In this document: positions 41,604-53,634 of the stretch, piece by piece
Numbering within the stretch: position 1 is the first letter of the stretch
Layout: each line of letters opens with the position of its first letter
DNA from: Takakia lepidozioides
Lineage: Eukaryota > Streptophyta > Takakiopsida > Takakiales > Takakiaceae
Length of the DNA stretch: 64,000 nt
NCBI GenBank assembly: GCA_030704615.1
Contig: CM060731.1
Coordinates: 37,946,001-38,010,000 of the forward strand
Direction: 5' to 3'
Position numbers and translations under genes: made by a program
Notes under the pieces: model-generated
What the model saw: only the letters and a program-made list of their open reading frames with translations
The model's database searches: none
Told to the model about the DNA's origin: nothing

Positions 41604-44600
41604 ATGGCAGATGTAACGGATTACACACTCGCTTTACTTCTCACGCAGTGGCGCAAGGACGGAAGCATTGAGAGTACATTTTCTCTCACTCGATATTTGC
41701 AAGCCAGACTTACACGCACTTACCTGTTCCATTCTGTGCCAACCATACCTTCATGCTCTGTGCCTTGCAAGCTTTCCTTCAGCTGTTTCAAACAAAGCCT
41801 TTTTGTTTGTCTAGAATGAAGAGAGTGAGGGGAATGGAGGATATCAGGGTGAAGAGCACCACGATTCTATAGAAGCAAACAATTGCAGCACCGCAGGCAG
41901 TACAACTGCTAAGGGAGTTGCGATTGGAGGGGCTGCTACGCAAGGACTGGTCCTTGCATCATCGGCAGTATATGATTCAATTTCTTCAGAACTTTGAGCC
42001 TCGGACGGGAGTTACTTAGGTGAGGGGAGTAGATATAGAAATTACTCCCCAGTACCTGTAGCAATTGTTTGATTTGCCATCAGGTCATGTGGATGTGGAT
42101 GAGTACAGGGCAACATTGCAGATATGGAATTTGTTCCAAGAAGGGAGTTTCTTTAAAACTCAAGGTTACGCTTGTACCAAAGCCGAGTACCCAGGGCTTA
42201 GGGAAGTTGGTCAAATATTGAACGTTCTGTTTGCCATGAAATAGAACCAACAGTATTTGAGCAGGTCATTCACAGAGGAGATCCTGAAAGCTTTGAGGGG
42301 AGAGGATGTTGCTTGGGCGGAGTTAATGTACAATGGACTGGTGGACGAGATGAAGAGGTTACAGGGCACTGCTGCTAAGTCTCCGATCATTGTGTCTGGT
42401 CCAGTCATTGCCCAAATAATTCTTGATTCTTGCATACTTGATACTCGGGAACGTAAGGAGATGGGAGTATTTGAGGCAAAAACCACTGCAATTGAAGCGC
42501 AGGGCTCTTCACACAGTGAGGGTGGACTGGCAGGGCAACACCAGTCTAAGAGACAAAGGCGGGGTATGACTGTAGTGAAGGATCCACTGGCTTCACGGAA
42601 ACCGCACGATGATGTTTCCCAAGCTCTTGTGCAGGATGGGGCACAGCAGCACAGAAGGCTGTTATTATTGGAAGCACGGCCTTCGGAAAGGGAAGAAGAA
42701 GTCAATTCGATACCACATCCACCACAACCAATTGACTCAGTTGTTTTAGAGGTTCCACAGTTAGTACATGCTGTGACATCACCCCCAATTGCCCTGGAAG
42801 GAGAAAGGTTGGACATTCCCACTACAGAGCAGGTCGTGGCCGAAATTGAAAAGGGTGACCTTCTCTATGAAAAACTCTGGCTGGTAGGGAATCAGTGGTT
42901 CCAGAGGTGCAGCGGTTGTCCAGGGAAGACCCTATTGTGCATGTAATACCCACACCTGTGATGGAGGTACCAGCGGTAGAATATCAAGACACTGCAGCAC
43001 CTGTGGAGGATGAGGTGGTTCAGGAAGAGAATCTGGTGGGGCAATGGCCTGAATGGTTGGTGAGGCATCACACTATGGAGGATTAGGGAGAACAGCAGCA
43101 AGTTCACCATGATGACCCTCAGCAGGCCATGCTTATGAGTTCCATAAGCAGAACACTTAATTTGTTGGGCACTTATGTGAAATCCCATGTTCCATCTACC
43201 CAATTGGCAGCTTTGAGGGAGGAACTCAGGAAGGAAGAGTTTGAGGCTCGAATTGCCACTGAGTGTGCTAACAAGGTAGATGAGGAGGTCAATCTCAAGT
43301 TACAGCAAGAGTTGGAGGACACAAAGGCTGCTTTGCAATTGGCCAAGGGACATTTGATTGAAGCAGGCCTCGAGCAGGACCAGTTGCATGAAGCACATAA
43401 GCAACAGTTATACCAAATGCAGGTGAAGCATGAGGACAAGTTGCAAGAAGTGAATGTACTACATTCAAAGTTGCAGGCAGTACATGAAAAGATGACCATA
43501 CAATGTGCTACACTCAGCTCAGACTGCAGGTGCAGAACATTGCCACAACTACTATAGACAATGTCTATAGTAGGATAGCGGAGCTACAGGAGGATGTAAG
43601 GCCTGCAGACTCAGGTGGATGACCTGAGTTCAAATATTGACAAGAGAGTCTTTGTACCTGAGGAGCAGCTGATGGCTACTTATTTACATGCTAGGACTCT
43701 AATTTTTCAGTCTTCTTCGCAAGGGGTGCAGGAGATGTCAGTGGTAGAAGGGCCAGTGGTACCAATACCACAGCAAGTGACTGTGTAGGTAGTTGACCCT
43801 GTTGTTACTACAGCCACACCACAGCCTGAGGTATGGGGGAATGCTGCTTTTAACCCATCTAAGACTCCTGCTGCACGGGAGTACAGTCGGGCTATGATTA
43901 TGCCCTTCAACCAAATTCCCATTGTGTTGGATTTGGCTTGGAAGGAATTTAGTCCTCCGCAATCGTTGGCACATTACTACCAGATCATGCGCATTTGGCT
44001 GCCAATGGCAATTAGGACTAAGGTTCTTCCAAACAATCGACCCATTGAGGATCATCACTTTGCGAGGTACTGGTCTGAAGCAGGTACCATGTTAAAGGAA
44101 TTAATTGTCTTCCAAGTTGTACATGGGTACATTTATACCAAGACCAATGAGGTATCAAATATTGTCATGGGCTGTGGATTATACTATGTTGCTTGTTTTC
44201 TGGCACGTTATCACATTGAGCAGCAGAGGATGCAATCCCGATTTCTGAGTTATTCCAGTGGGGATCATTGGGTCTTACCTTCAGTGCCACCTCATATGTA
44301 CCTATATGATGCAAAAGTTATGATGCAGAAGGATTCCCAACTTCGTTCATGGTTTCATTCGGCTTGGAACAATTTGACAACATAGAAATTCGGCCCTGAG
44401 GATATTTTCTTTAAGGGACATGAGGCATGGAAATTCTTACACTGTTCCAAAGTCATTGGCACACCTCTTACCTATACAGATAAGGAGTTGAGGACGTTCA
44501 CTAATTTTGCTTGCCAGCGCTTACAACAAGTTGTACAATTTAAACTTCCAGATATGGTCGGACCACATTGTATGCCACACAGGATTCCACTTAAAGTTCG

Positions 44601-44891
44601 GCCGTTAAAACACCTAAGGGGAGACGAGGATTCTGATACTACTGTTTCTTCAGCGGACTCTTTTGACATGGCAGAGGACTATGCACTTCCAGAGAGAAGA
44701 AACTACGGGGATCTCCTATGCCTGAGAGGTTACCTCGTTATCAGCCAAAGGAGGGTCAGACATTTCCAGGTAGTGCTCAATCATCTCCATCAACCAGTGA
44801 CAGGACTCGGGCTCGCACACGGAGTCCTTCACGAGACTCTCACCGTCAGAAGGGTGCTCGCTCACAAAGGTTTGCTAATCCCAAACAGTAA
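41604..44891 (+). pseudogene. ORF3 of the older host element
   Basis: Starts MADVTDYTLALLLTQW, ends ANPKQ and TAA at 44889-44891. Same domain order as the copy at 36809, but more diverged and missing about 490 bp of the coiled coil (junction near 43512). Interrupted by frameshifts near 41750, 42900 and 44670 and by several in-frame TAG codons (for example 41870, 42059, 42242, 43084, 44383) where the other copies have CAG. It is followed by an imperfect copy of the terminal stem-loop and by the polypurine tract. This is the 3' half of the element whose integrase lies at 27736-29160. Confidence 0.88.
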
Positions 44892-44912
44892 ACAGTGAGG
44901 ACACGGCTTTTT

Positions 44913-44932
44913 GAGAGGGGGGGGGGGGTAAA
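44913..44932 (+). other. polypurine tract of the older element
   Basis: GAGA followed by a run of about 13 G and TAAA, directly before the LTR. Confidence 0.75.
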
Positions 44933-45763
44933 TATTAGAGGGCTGCTTGGGACTTAGACGCTTTTACGGGTTCTGTGGGGTACCCTTAATTTTTGCGCAG
45001 ACTGAGACCAACAGGAGCCTTAGGGGTGGCAGCAGCAGGCTTTAGGGGGGTTATACAGCCCGACACAGCCAGTCACAGCCCGACACAGCTTTACACAGCC
45101 AGTCACAGCCAGTCACAGCTCGGCACAGCTTGACACAGCCTGTCACAGTACATGGGGAACAGTTATCATTGACAGAGAACAACATCTGCAGAGGGAACGT
45201 GTTACTTCAGGGATGACGGTTAGTTAGTTAGGTGGTTAGAACAGCTTGCGGGCAGATAAGGAGAGCGGCAACGGAAAGAGGATCACTTCACGGGGAGCGC
45301 TTCTGGGTCATGGGAAGAGGAGATCAGGCGAAGAGAAAGAACGAGAGCACAGAGAAGGAGGAAAGATGAACAGTAGATGCTTATTACATGTAGAGCTGTA
45401 GTGATACTATAGGGCGGATTAGAGTCACCATGGCATTGGCCTGATACCTGATAAATCATAATCTGATACTTATTCGATACAATCACACTGTGTAGAGAGA
45501 CATGAGTGAAGCTGTGAAATGAATGCATGATTAACTGGAACTAAGTAGATACTGAAGCAATCTGATGCTTCAGTATCAGATAAGGTAAATTGATAACATG
45601 AAGGCAAGAAGGAATACAAATGGGAAGCACAACCATGATTCACTAGCTGCAGGTCATGACTGATAGTACTGAGCAGGCTGAGTGCTTAGAGATATCCAAC
45701 TCTTCTATCTTGGAGTTCCCACCTCGGATAGCAAAGGGATGGGTGAGTAAAAGCCGTTCGACA
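44933..45763 (+). repeat. 3' LTR of the older element, 831 bp
   Basis: Starts TATTAGAGGGCTGC (the canonical TG is mutated to TA) and ends GTTCGACA. It is most similar to the LTR at 12707-13549. Contains a short CACAGCC array (45055-45150) and GGGTGAGT near the end. Confidence 0.9.
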
Positions 45764-46241
45764 GCCCCATGGCCACTCATGGCAGTTTAGCCATTTCTCC
45801 AAGGGGTTTAGCCACGCCAAGCTAGGGTTTGTGTCTCTTGGACTCTAGGCTTCTTTGCACCGAGCTATGGCGGCTGTGAGGAAATCAGTAAGGTATTCTT
45901 GCTCTTTATGGCCCCTACACACCACCAATAGTAGCTCTAATTCCAAAGGAAGATGTTTGCAACCGAAACTAAGTGCACAAGCTTCCTTTCAACTCACAAA
46001 ACAGTGCCATTGATCCCTATGGCGACTAACCAAACATGGCTGACTTCCAGCCCTTGTAGGCACTCATTCACATGCTTTTCTTGACCATAGCATGCCCTCC
46101 GCACCTAATCCAGCCCCTGCACCTGCTGCTTCAAGAGTTGTGCTCCCTTCAAGCTTGAAATTGAAACCCCAACTCACATAGGCCCTACAAGTGCTTTTAT
46201 TTCACCCCAAGTGGAAACCAGCCCTAGCCCTTCCGTTCTAG
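45764..46241 (+). other. LTR 3' flank, also present at 12229-12706
   Basis: Host-like DNA beginning GCCCCATGGCCACT right after the LTR. It includes AGCTATGGCGGCTGTGAGG and other codable stretches but no convincing gene. It is duplicated, together with the LTR, at 12229-13549 in inverted orientation. Confidence 0.75.
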
Positions 46242-46248
46242 CTCTCTA

Positions 46249-46605
46249 AAGCTTGAAAACAAAAGCCTCAATGGGCTGAAGGCATGCTCCACACACCCCC
46301 CACTCTCACCATAAGAGAATAAGCTCATTTGCTTCATTTCTTGCACCCACAAACCTGAAAATACAAGCTTCAGCGGGCTGAAAGCATGCTCCACATATGC
46401 CCTACAGGGAAACCAGCCCCTTCCTTCTTTTCTTGCACTCCCAAACTGAAAGTACAAGCCTTCAATAGGCTGAAAACATGCTCCACACATGCATTGCCCT
46501 CACATAAGGGAAGTCAGCCCTTCCCTCTTCCTTGCTTGCCCTCCAAGCTTGAAGATGGAAGCTTTAATGAGCTAAATACATGCTCCACACCCCTTCACAC
46601 AAGAG
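46249..46605 (+). repeat. tandem repeat, four units of about 100 bp
   Basis: Units start near 46249, 46351, 46443 and 46545. Each begins AAGCTTGAAAA-like, then a GCTGAAGGCATGCTCCACAC-like core, then CCCTTC/TTCCTTGC-type sequence. Divergence between units is high. It follows the flank at 45764-46241; the first unit starts just past the end of the duplicated 478 bp. Confidence 0.7.
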
Positions 46606-46610
46606 GTATC

Positions 46611-47463
46611 TGTTAACCGCTGGTTTATGACTTAGACAAAACAGACTATCGACAATATTGCCCATTTCCTAAGACATGCAACAGAGGTTGTCCAACGGTA
46701 TGCTTTCAAAAACGATTACGAAGTAATCATTTTAAGGATAGCTAAACCATGAACGTCATATGAAACCATATTCCTGTAGGCTGCTTAATCCTATTGATTA
46801 AGCCCAATCTACAGTCTCTTAATATAAAAGATTTTTAGTCAAAAGGACTGAGGCCTCTGGGTTCATACAACAGAGGGTAGTCAAGACAAAACAAGAACTA
46901 TTCTGAGATGATACACATTCTCACTATATCACGTTCTCTCATAATGCACATTCTTTCCATCTCACATTCACTCTACACAGAGATACTTCAAATAACATGG
47001 CTTTACTTCATAGCTCCTCACATCATCACAGAAGTACACACTGATCCCTGATACTCATACTACACACCTTCTAAGTTGCGTGCAGTCTTTTTATACTATG
47101 CTCAAAAGAGCCGTTACAGTCTGCGGTCGTTAATGACCGTTTGCCTAACTGCCTACGCAACCTAAAAGGTTTGCTAAAAAGTGGCTCGTTGCAGTGTTCG
47201 TGAGCCATAGTGATAAACGGTCCACTACTCTCTCTATTGGTTAAAGCCGATGCTAATGTGGCCGTGTGATATCGTGGTTCATGGCTCACAGTTACTACAC
47301 TACTCACTACTGCTCTCGTGGTAATGTACCCTTGTCCCGCCATTGGCTAAGTACCGCGTACTTAGCCGTCTCTGCCTGTGGCCAAGGTAGTGTACGTCCA
47401 TCACTACCTGGTATGTCCCATTGTGACCCTCGTTGTTTGTCCCTCGTAGTATAGCAGTTATCA
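46611..47463 (-). repeat. family B 3' LTR, 853 bp
   Basis: On the minus strand it begins TGATAACTGC and ends GCGGTTAACA, so the termini are near-inverted (TGATAAC/GTTAACA). It lies next to a polypurine tract. No CACAGCC array. No second copy is available to confirm the length. Confidence 0.75.
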
Positions 47464-47468
47464 TTTAT

Positions 47469-47485
47469 TCCCCCCCCCCTCTTTT
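47469..47485 (-). other. family B polypurine tract
   Basis: Minus strand AAAAGAG followed by a run of G and AAT, ending 5 nt before the LTR. Confidence 0.75.
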
Positions 47486-47507
47486 GAAATTGTGTCCGCA
47501 CAATTTC
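47486..47507 (-). other. family B terminal stem-loop
   Basis: Minus strand GAAATTGTG, loop CGGA, CACAATTTC: a perfect 9-bp stem, starting 1 nt after the ORF3 stop codon (47511-47509). Confidence 0.65.
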
Positions 47508-47508
47508 G

Positions 47509-50364
47509 TCAGTTTCTGTGCTTGCTATATCTCTTGGGGATGTAAGGTGGTGGCATGCCTATTTGTGAGGTAGGAATTGCGTCCCAAGATTGTTGTAGTG
47601 GCAGCTTCTTGTTCCTATTATCGTCACTGTCTGGTTGCTCCTCTGGTTCGTGCGTAGGCCAGCTTTCTTCATCAGGGTGTTCTGCTATCCCGTCCCCACG
47701 TACCATATCGATTTTGTTGGTCAAGGTTTTGCGGTAGGTTTGCAGCTCCTCCTTGGTCCAGGGTATAATGTGTTTTGTCGCCTTGCTGCCCATTAACCAG
47801 TTAACAGCTTGGACCCCTGTTTCTCTGCAAGGGTGGTCTCTATCCAATACCAATGGTGAAAATTGGTCCTTCGCCTGGCGCCATGCTTCAACATACAGTG
47901 GCCTATTCATATATGCTCAAGTGCCTGTGACTCTCTCTGGTGGCTGGAATTTGGGTAATTCCCAGTGAGTATCTTTTTCAGTACTCTCATAGCGCTGCCA
48001 GCTTCCCCTCATTGTCACGAACATCCGGTACAAGTAACTGCCAATATAAAAACTTGGGCATCCCATCACAATGGTTACTGCCGGGGTAGGATTAATCTTC
48101 AATTGCCCCACTGCCCACATGTAAGCTACCAGCTCCTTGTATTCCATGGGAGCCTGGCGCCAGAATTCAACCAATTCTGCCCCTGACCATGTCTCCTCCT
48201 TAGCCAGTGGCCTCATCCTATATCTCAGAGGAATAAGAGTTTGATTGAGTAGATGCAATTGACCCAATGATCTGCAGGGGGTTAAGGTTTTGAAAACCTT
48301 CTCCAGTATTTCTGGGATTTGTTGGGCTGGTACTACCATCATTTTTAAGTATTCCTCTGAATACTTTAACTACTCCCCATCCTGCTTGCATGGCATGATT
48401 TGGAAATCATCCACTGCTATTGAAGTTGATGCTACCAGGACACTTGGTAGTGTTACAGGGTTTACCTCTTGAGTAGATGGCCCTGCAGTGGCCTGTACCA
48501 GTGTCTGTTGACTTGGTGGTGGTTGTGTTGTTGTTGTTGATTATATTGGTGTCTCTCGTTCGTGATCTTGCTCCTCTTGATCCTCTTCGTCCATGAGCTC
48601 CTCTTGTTTTGGAATTGGTGGCAGGAACTCCTCATGAATGTCTGTCACCAATTTCGCCAACTGACATTTCATCTGCCTCACCATTGCCCTGTTGAGTTTC
48701 TTCATCTCCAATTCACTCCCTTCATTCAACCAGGCTCTGGCTAAGGCTGCGTCTGCTGCATCCAATGCTGCTTGCAGTGTCAGCTTCTCCAGCTGCTGCT
48801 TCCATTCTTGTTCATTGCCCATGACAATGTCTCTTTCTGTGGTGGCGGTAAACAACCTGCTCTCAGCATTCTCCCTTTCCTTCAGCAGTGTAGTGTTGCG
48901 GTTGAGCCACTTGGTTCCCTGATCTCTGGCAGTCCTCAGCTGCCCCTTGAGTGTCTCCACCTGCTGCTTTAACGTTTGCACCTGTGCTGTGAGTGTTTCC
49001 ACCTCTATCTCTATTTTCTGAGATCTCTCTCGCTCTGCATCGAGGTCAGCTTGGACATGGCGTGTTTCGTCTCTCTGTCTTTCCCACTTCTGCTCCCACT
49101 CATCTCTGCGTTGTGCCAAAGTGTTGTATTGGCAAAGTAGGGTCGACTTTTGATCTTCTAATGCTGCAATTGTAACCTCATGGTTACATACTGTTCTTGC
49201 AGTGGCCAATTCTCTCTAGTGCTTCTCTTTGATGTGGTCTAAGATCATGCTCATGTTTTCCGGGCTAATATAATCCTTAGCCTTGTCCATACAAGCTGTT
49301 AGTTGACCCAATGCTTGTATTGTCTGCAGAATGACATTCTGTGGCGTCTCTTCCAACCCTGTGTCCCATGCTGTTGTATCCAGAACTTGTTGTGCTAGTA
49401 GTAATTCCAAATTGGAATTTATGTCTTGCTGCTGCTGATTTGGTGCCTCTTGCACTATCTGTTGTTGTTGTGCCACTATGTCTCCCTCTTGTGTTCCTGG
49501 TTGTGTGACCTCTGTGTGTGTTGCTTGCTGGGTTTCGGTGTTGCCATGGCTAATTTCCATGGGTGTTGCTTCGTTGGTTTGTGGTTGGTTTCCTCCTTCT
49601 GGCTGTTGATTCTCCCCTTCTCTCTGCACTGGGGAATCAGCCGTCGAGTTGACGATGTCATCTACTGCTGTATTTGTGGTTGTTTCGTTGATCCGGGCTC
49701 TCTTTGCAAGTCCACGCTCTGCTGCTGTCTCACTTCCTTCTTCCTCCATTGCATCTACCCGTTGCATAATCCCCAACGTTGCTTGCTCTTCGGGCGTTAG
49801 GTGTACAGTATGTTGAATCATTTGGAGTAACAAGGGAGTCGCCATAGTAATAGTTGCTTCCTTCTTCTTTTTTGTCAACCGGGTCAGTTCTTGGGTTAAC
49901 TTCTTCAATAAGAAGCTTGCCTAATTCACGATTTGTCCATTGAGGCAAATCAACACTTGATCGATTAGCTCATTGGTACAGTAGCTGTGGTTTTGCCTGA
50001 GGCAAAGCAACGTGCTAAGTATCGGGGCTATCTTTCTAAAGCCGGGGCTTTTGCTGTGGCTGCATGTATAGCCCTGATCTTCTTGGTTGAGATTCTCAAA
50101 CAAATCTGCAAGTACAAACCTTGGAGGTTTGCCGCTGTACACTGGTACATCCAGACTAGGAAGGTGAAACACTTCCGCCAAGTACTTCTCCATCAGCAGG
50201 ATGTGTGTGTCATGGACATTTGTGCTCCGAGTGCTGGTGTTGTAATTCTCCAAGAACTCCTTGCAAAGCTCGTCGTGTTTCAGGTTCGAGTCCAGCGTGG
50301 TGATGAAGTATCGCAGGCCAAGACTGTCCAACGTCTCCTGTGTCTCTATGTCCTGCTCAATCTT
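47509..50364 (-). pseudogene. family B ORF3 homologue, about 950 codons, five in-frame stops
   Basis: All segments are in one frame, with stops at 49921, 49216, 48541, 48370 and 47917 (lowest base) and no frameshift. Order: an N-terminal globular region (LGLRYFITTLDSN, HILLMEKYLAEVFHLPSLD), a Gln/Glu/Thr-rich acidic stretch, a strong coiled coil (about 49200-48650, RDEWEQKWERQRDETRHVQ), a Pro/Thr linker, and a C-terminal domain (VVPAQQIPEILEKVFKTLTP, ELVAYMWAVGQL, IVMGCPSFYIGSYLYRMFV, THWELPKFQPP). This C-terminal domain aligns with family A ORF3 (IMPFNQIPIMLDLAWKEFSP, ELIAFQVVHGL, IVMGCGLYYAACFLVRYH, DHWVLPSVPP). The basic tail ends YSKHRN. Its start is beyond the insertion at 50365. Function unknown. 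Confidence 0.8.
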
Positions 50365-51016
50365 TGTCGAGCGGCTTTTACTCACCCATCCCTTTGCTAT
50401 CCGAGATGGTAACTCCAAGATAGAAGAGTTGGATATCTCTAAGCACTCAGCACGCTCAGAACAATCAGTCATGACCTGCAGCTAGTGAATCATGGTTGTG
50501 CTTCCTATTTGTATTCCTTCCTACCTTCATGTTATCAATTTACCTTACCGTGTATACTGAAGCATCAGATTGCTTCAGTATCTACTAAGTTCCAGTTAAT
50601 CATGCATTCATTCTACAACTTCTCTCGTGTCTCTCTACACAGTATGTTTGTATCAATTCAGTATCGGATTAAGATTAATCATGTATCATGCCTATGCCAT
50701 GGTGTCTCTATTCTATCCTACTGTATAATTCTACAGCTTGCATGAACTAAGCCTCATTCAAGTCATCATCTCCTCTTCACTGTTTCCCGCTCTCCATTAC
50801 GTTTTTTCCTCCCTCCAACAAGTCATCCTCCTCCCACAGTGATCCCCTTCCCGTTGCCGCTCTCCTAATCTACCCACAAGCTGTTCTAACCACCTAACTA
50901 ACTAACCGTCACCCCTGAAGTAACACGTTCCCTCTGCAGATGTCGTTCTCTCACAGTCGTTCCCTGTCAACGATAACTGTTCCCCATGTACTGTGACAGG
51001 CTGTGTCGGCCAGGCT
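50365..51016 (-). repeat. partial family A LTR (3' part)
   Basis: Ends TGTCGAGCGG on the plus strand at 50365 and carries GGGTGAGT (reverse) near that end, the conserved TACACAGT block and part of the array. The first 250 bp or so of the LTR are missing at the junction with RNase H. Confidence 0.85.
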
Positions 51017-52505
51017 TGTAAACAACTTCGAACTCAAACTCGTGCAAGATTATTAACCACCTTGCTATCCTTCCACTTATCAAAGGTTTGTTCACTAGAT
51101 ATATCAGAACCTGGTGATCCACATAAACATAAACTTTCTTCCCATAGGTAATGCCTGAATTTCTTGACTGCATAAATCATTGCCAGTGCTTCTCTTTCAG
51201 TTGTGCTATAGTTCCTTTCAGCACTATTCATCAACCTGCTAGCATAGTACACAGTGAATCTATATTTCCTGTAACATTTTGGGCTAACACCGCTCCCAAC
51301 GCTTCTCCTGAGGCATCACAGTGAACATGAAATACTACATGCCAGTGAGGGTTAATCAGCACAGGTGTAGTTTTTACTGACAATGTAAGTTCCTCAAAAG
51401 CCTGTTGACATTCAGCTGTCCATGCAAACACTACATCTTTCTTCAGAAGCTTGCTCAATGGTGCTGCTATCTGTGCATACCTTTTGACAAATCTTCTGTA
51501 ATAACTGGTTTGTCCAAGGAATCTCCTTAGACTCTTAACATTTATTGGTGGTGGAGAGGCTTTAATGGCCTCTGTCTTCCTGGGATCCACAAGAAGTCCC
51601 CTCTTACACACAATGAGTCCCAAAAGCACCCCTGAGTTCACACAGAAAGTACACTTCTCTAGATTCAGACCCAGACCTCTCATCCTGCATCTGGCCAAAC
51701 ATAACTCCAATTTATGCAAGTGCTCATTCTTAGAGTTGTACACACTGAAATCATCCAAGAACACATGCATGAAATCATCCAGATACTCATGAAAAGATTC
51801 ACTTATCACTCTCTGAAAGGTTGCTGGTGCATTACAAAGTCCAAAAGGCATGACTTTGTATGCATAAGCACCCTAGTCTGTGATGAAAGTTGTCTTTCCC
51901 TGGTCTTCTTCTGCCACTTGCACTTGATTATAACCATTGAAGCCATCCATGAATGAGTACATCTCATGGCCCGCCACAGTGTCCAATATCGCTTCTGTGA
52001 ATGGCAAGGGGAAAGGATCTTTCTTCGTGCAAGCATTCAACTTCTTATAGTTCACACAAACTCTCAGTTTACCATTCTTCTTGGGAACTATCACAATGGG
52101 TAACAACCAAGTTGTATACTCTATCGGGTATATAAACTTAGCCTCAGCCAACTTCTTGATCTCTTCTCCAACCTTCTGTGCATAGTTGGGATTCATTCTT
52201 TACCTTGCCTATTTGATTGGTACTGACCCTGGTTCCAGTTCAATCTTATGCGGACAGATCTCAGGTGGTATCCCTTTTAGATCCTCGTAGCTCCAAGCAA
52301 ATACATCTCTGTATTTGATGAACAAACTCTTAGCTTCCTCAAAGAATTCTGGCTCCAAATCAGCCCCTACCTTCATCATCCTCGGTTCCTCTTCAGTTCC
52401 CACATTCACTTCTCTCACCTGCTCATTAGCTGTGATTGTCCAACCAGTCACCACTTCTCCTCAGTTGCTTCATTAATGCTAGGTTGTCTTTGCAGGTCTT
52501 CACGC
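51017..52505 (-). pseudogene. RT and RNase H of the minus-strand element
   Basis: Minus strand: LEPEFFEEAKSLFIKYRDVFAW, YRMNPNYAQKVGEEIKKL, IVIVPKKNGKLRVC, YSFMDGFNGYNQVQV, FGLCNAPATFQRVI, FLDDFSVYNSKNEHL, YYRRFVKRYAQIAAPLSKLL, VHCDASGEALGAVLAQ and NYSTTEREALAMIY. Stops near 51874 and 52200 and a frameshift near 51235 break it, but it is the least damaged RT in the window. At 52457-52522 about 65 bp of unrelated sequence replaces about 25 bp of the PR-RT linker. Confidence 0.88.
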
Positions 52506-53634
52506 AATTTTTCTCGTTTGATCCTCTAGGATTTCCATTTCTCCCTCTCTTTCTTCATAGAAATGTGGTGGGTAACTGCTTGTTTCACCTTCAATTGGTG
52601 TTGCTGACACTACACCACATCAGATACCTTTTAAACAACTTAGGCCTTCCAGCTGCATCTCTGCAACCTGCTCCCACTCTGGGTGTGCAACGAACAGGGT
52701 AGCTTCCTGCTCCTCATCAAGTCCTCCCCTCCAGTCATACTCCCTGACCTCTCGAGGTCTTCTCGTAGCAGGTAATCTACTAGATTTCTTAGTGGTAATT
52801 TGTATCTTGTGCATCCCATCATGCACAGTTAGTAACTAGGAATTCCAGTCATGGAATACCCTGGCCTGTCGGACGTCCCAACAATAAGGAGTAAGCTTCC
52901 ATGACTTCATCCATTTTCAACACAGTTACTGTGATCATAAAGATCATCTTATGAATCTGTATCTTATCTCTTCTTATCAATCCCAATGGTTGTACACTTC
53001 TTTGATCTGTCATTGTTACTGTAAATGGGGCTGGTTTCATGTTACTTAGACCAAGCTTCTGCCTTAATTGGTCTGTCATGATATTCACTCCAGAGCCTCC
53101 ATCTATCAGTACATCAGTTAGTTCTGTGCTCCCAATTCTCAATTGGATTACTGGCATAGAATCATCAAAGTCCATGACTGTTTCTCGCCCTTCCAGCTTC
53201 ACATTATAACTGGTCACCTTGCTGTTCAGGTCTGTGTTCCCTGTCACATGGGCAATTCGATTGATTGCTTGATACAGCCTGTGTCTACAATAAGGTGCCA
53301 CAACCAATAGCTGTCCAATGGTAATCTCCGCTTTGGACTGGCATATTACTTCAGTCAAAGTCCCTTTATTACTCTGCATGTCTGCAGCTTCTTTCTTCCC
53401 TTCATCCTCACTCACTTCCTCTTCTCTTTCAGAATCAAAGGAATCTGCTATAGGAATATCAGTACTCTTCTGCATTTCCCTTATGGTATCTGTCACTTCC
53501 TTGTGCAGTTTCTTCTCATCTCTCCAAGCCTCATCATCTTCAGGCACGTCACTGCCATCTTCATTATCATGATCTTCCTCATCTACTGGAGGTATTAGTT
53601 TGGCTTTGCTTCTCGTTACTATCATTGTACTTAC
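52506..53634 (-). pseudogene. protease and gag-PR linker of the minus-strand element
   Basis: The frame 53625 to 52849 runs from the acidic gag end (EDDEAWRDEKKLHKEV) through EITIGQLLVVAPYCRHRLYQ to the protease (VIQLRIGSTELTDVLIDGGSGVNIM), with D-G-G-S at the active site, and on to DEVMEAYSLLLGRP. After a small deletion at 52866 the linker continues to 52530 (EYDWRGGLDEEQEATLF). The upstream side is interrupted at 53634 by a TIR transposon. Confidence 0.88.
53631..53634 (+). other. 4-bp target duplication TTAC, left copy
   Basis: Matches TTAC at 55877-55880. The uninterrupted site is seen at 24465-24480 (AGAAGTAAGTACAATG on the plus strand). Confidence 0.85.

Larger units (their letters stand above)
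46611..50364 (-). mobile_element. family B LTR element, 3' part
   Basis: Minus-strand order: ORF3 homologue (50364 to 47509), stem-loop, polypurine tract, LTR (47463 to 46611). The LTR is unrelated to family A, while the ORF3 protein is a remote relative. The 5' part is displaced by insertion of a family A element at 50365 and lies off the window. The 5-bp 3' flank is GTATC on the plus strand. Confidence 0.8.

Noticed and set aside
40604-45763. LTR-ORF3-LTR as a separate non-autonomous element
   Set aside because: The LTRs at 40604 and 44933 differ clearly, and the AAGAG duplication shows that the first belongs to the 11.56-kb element.
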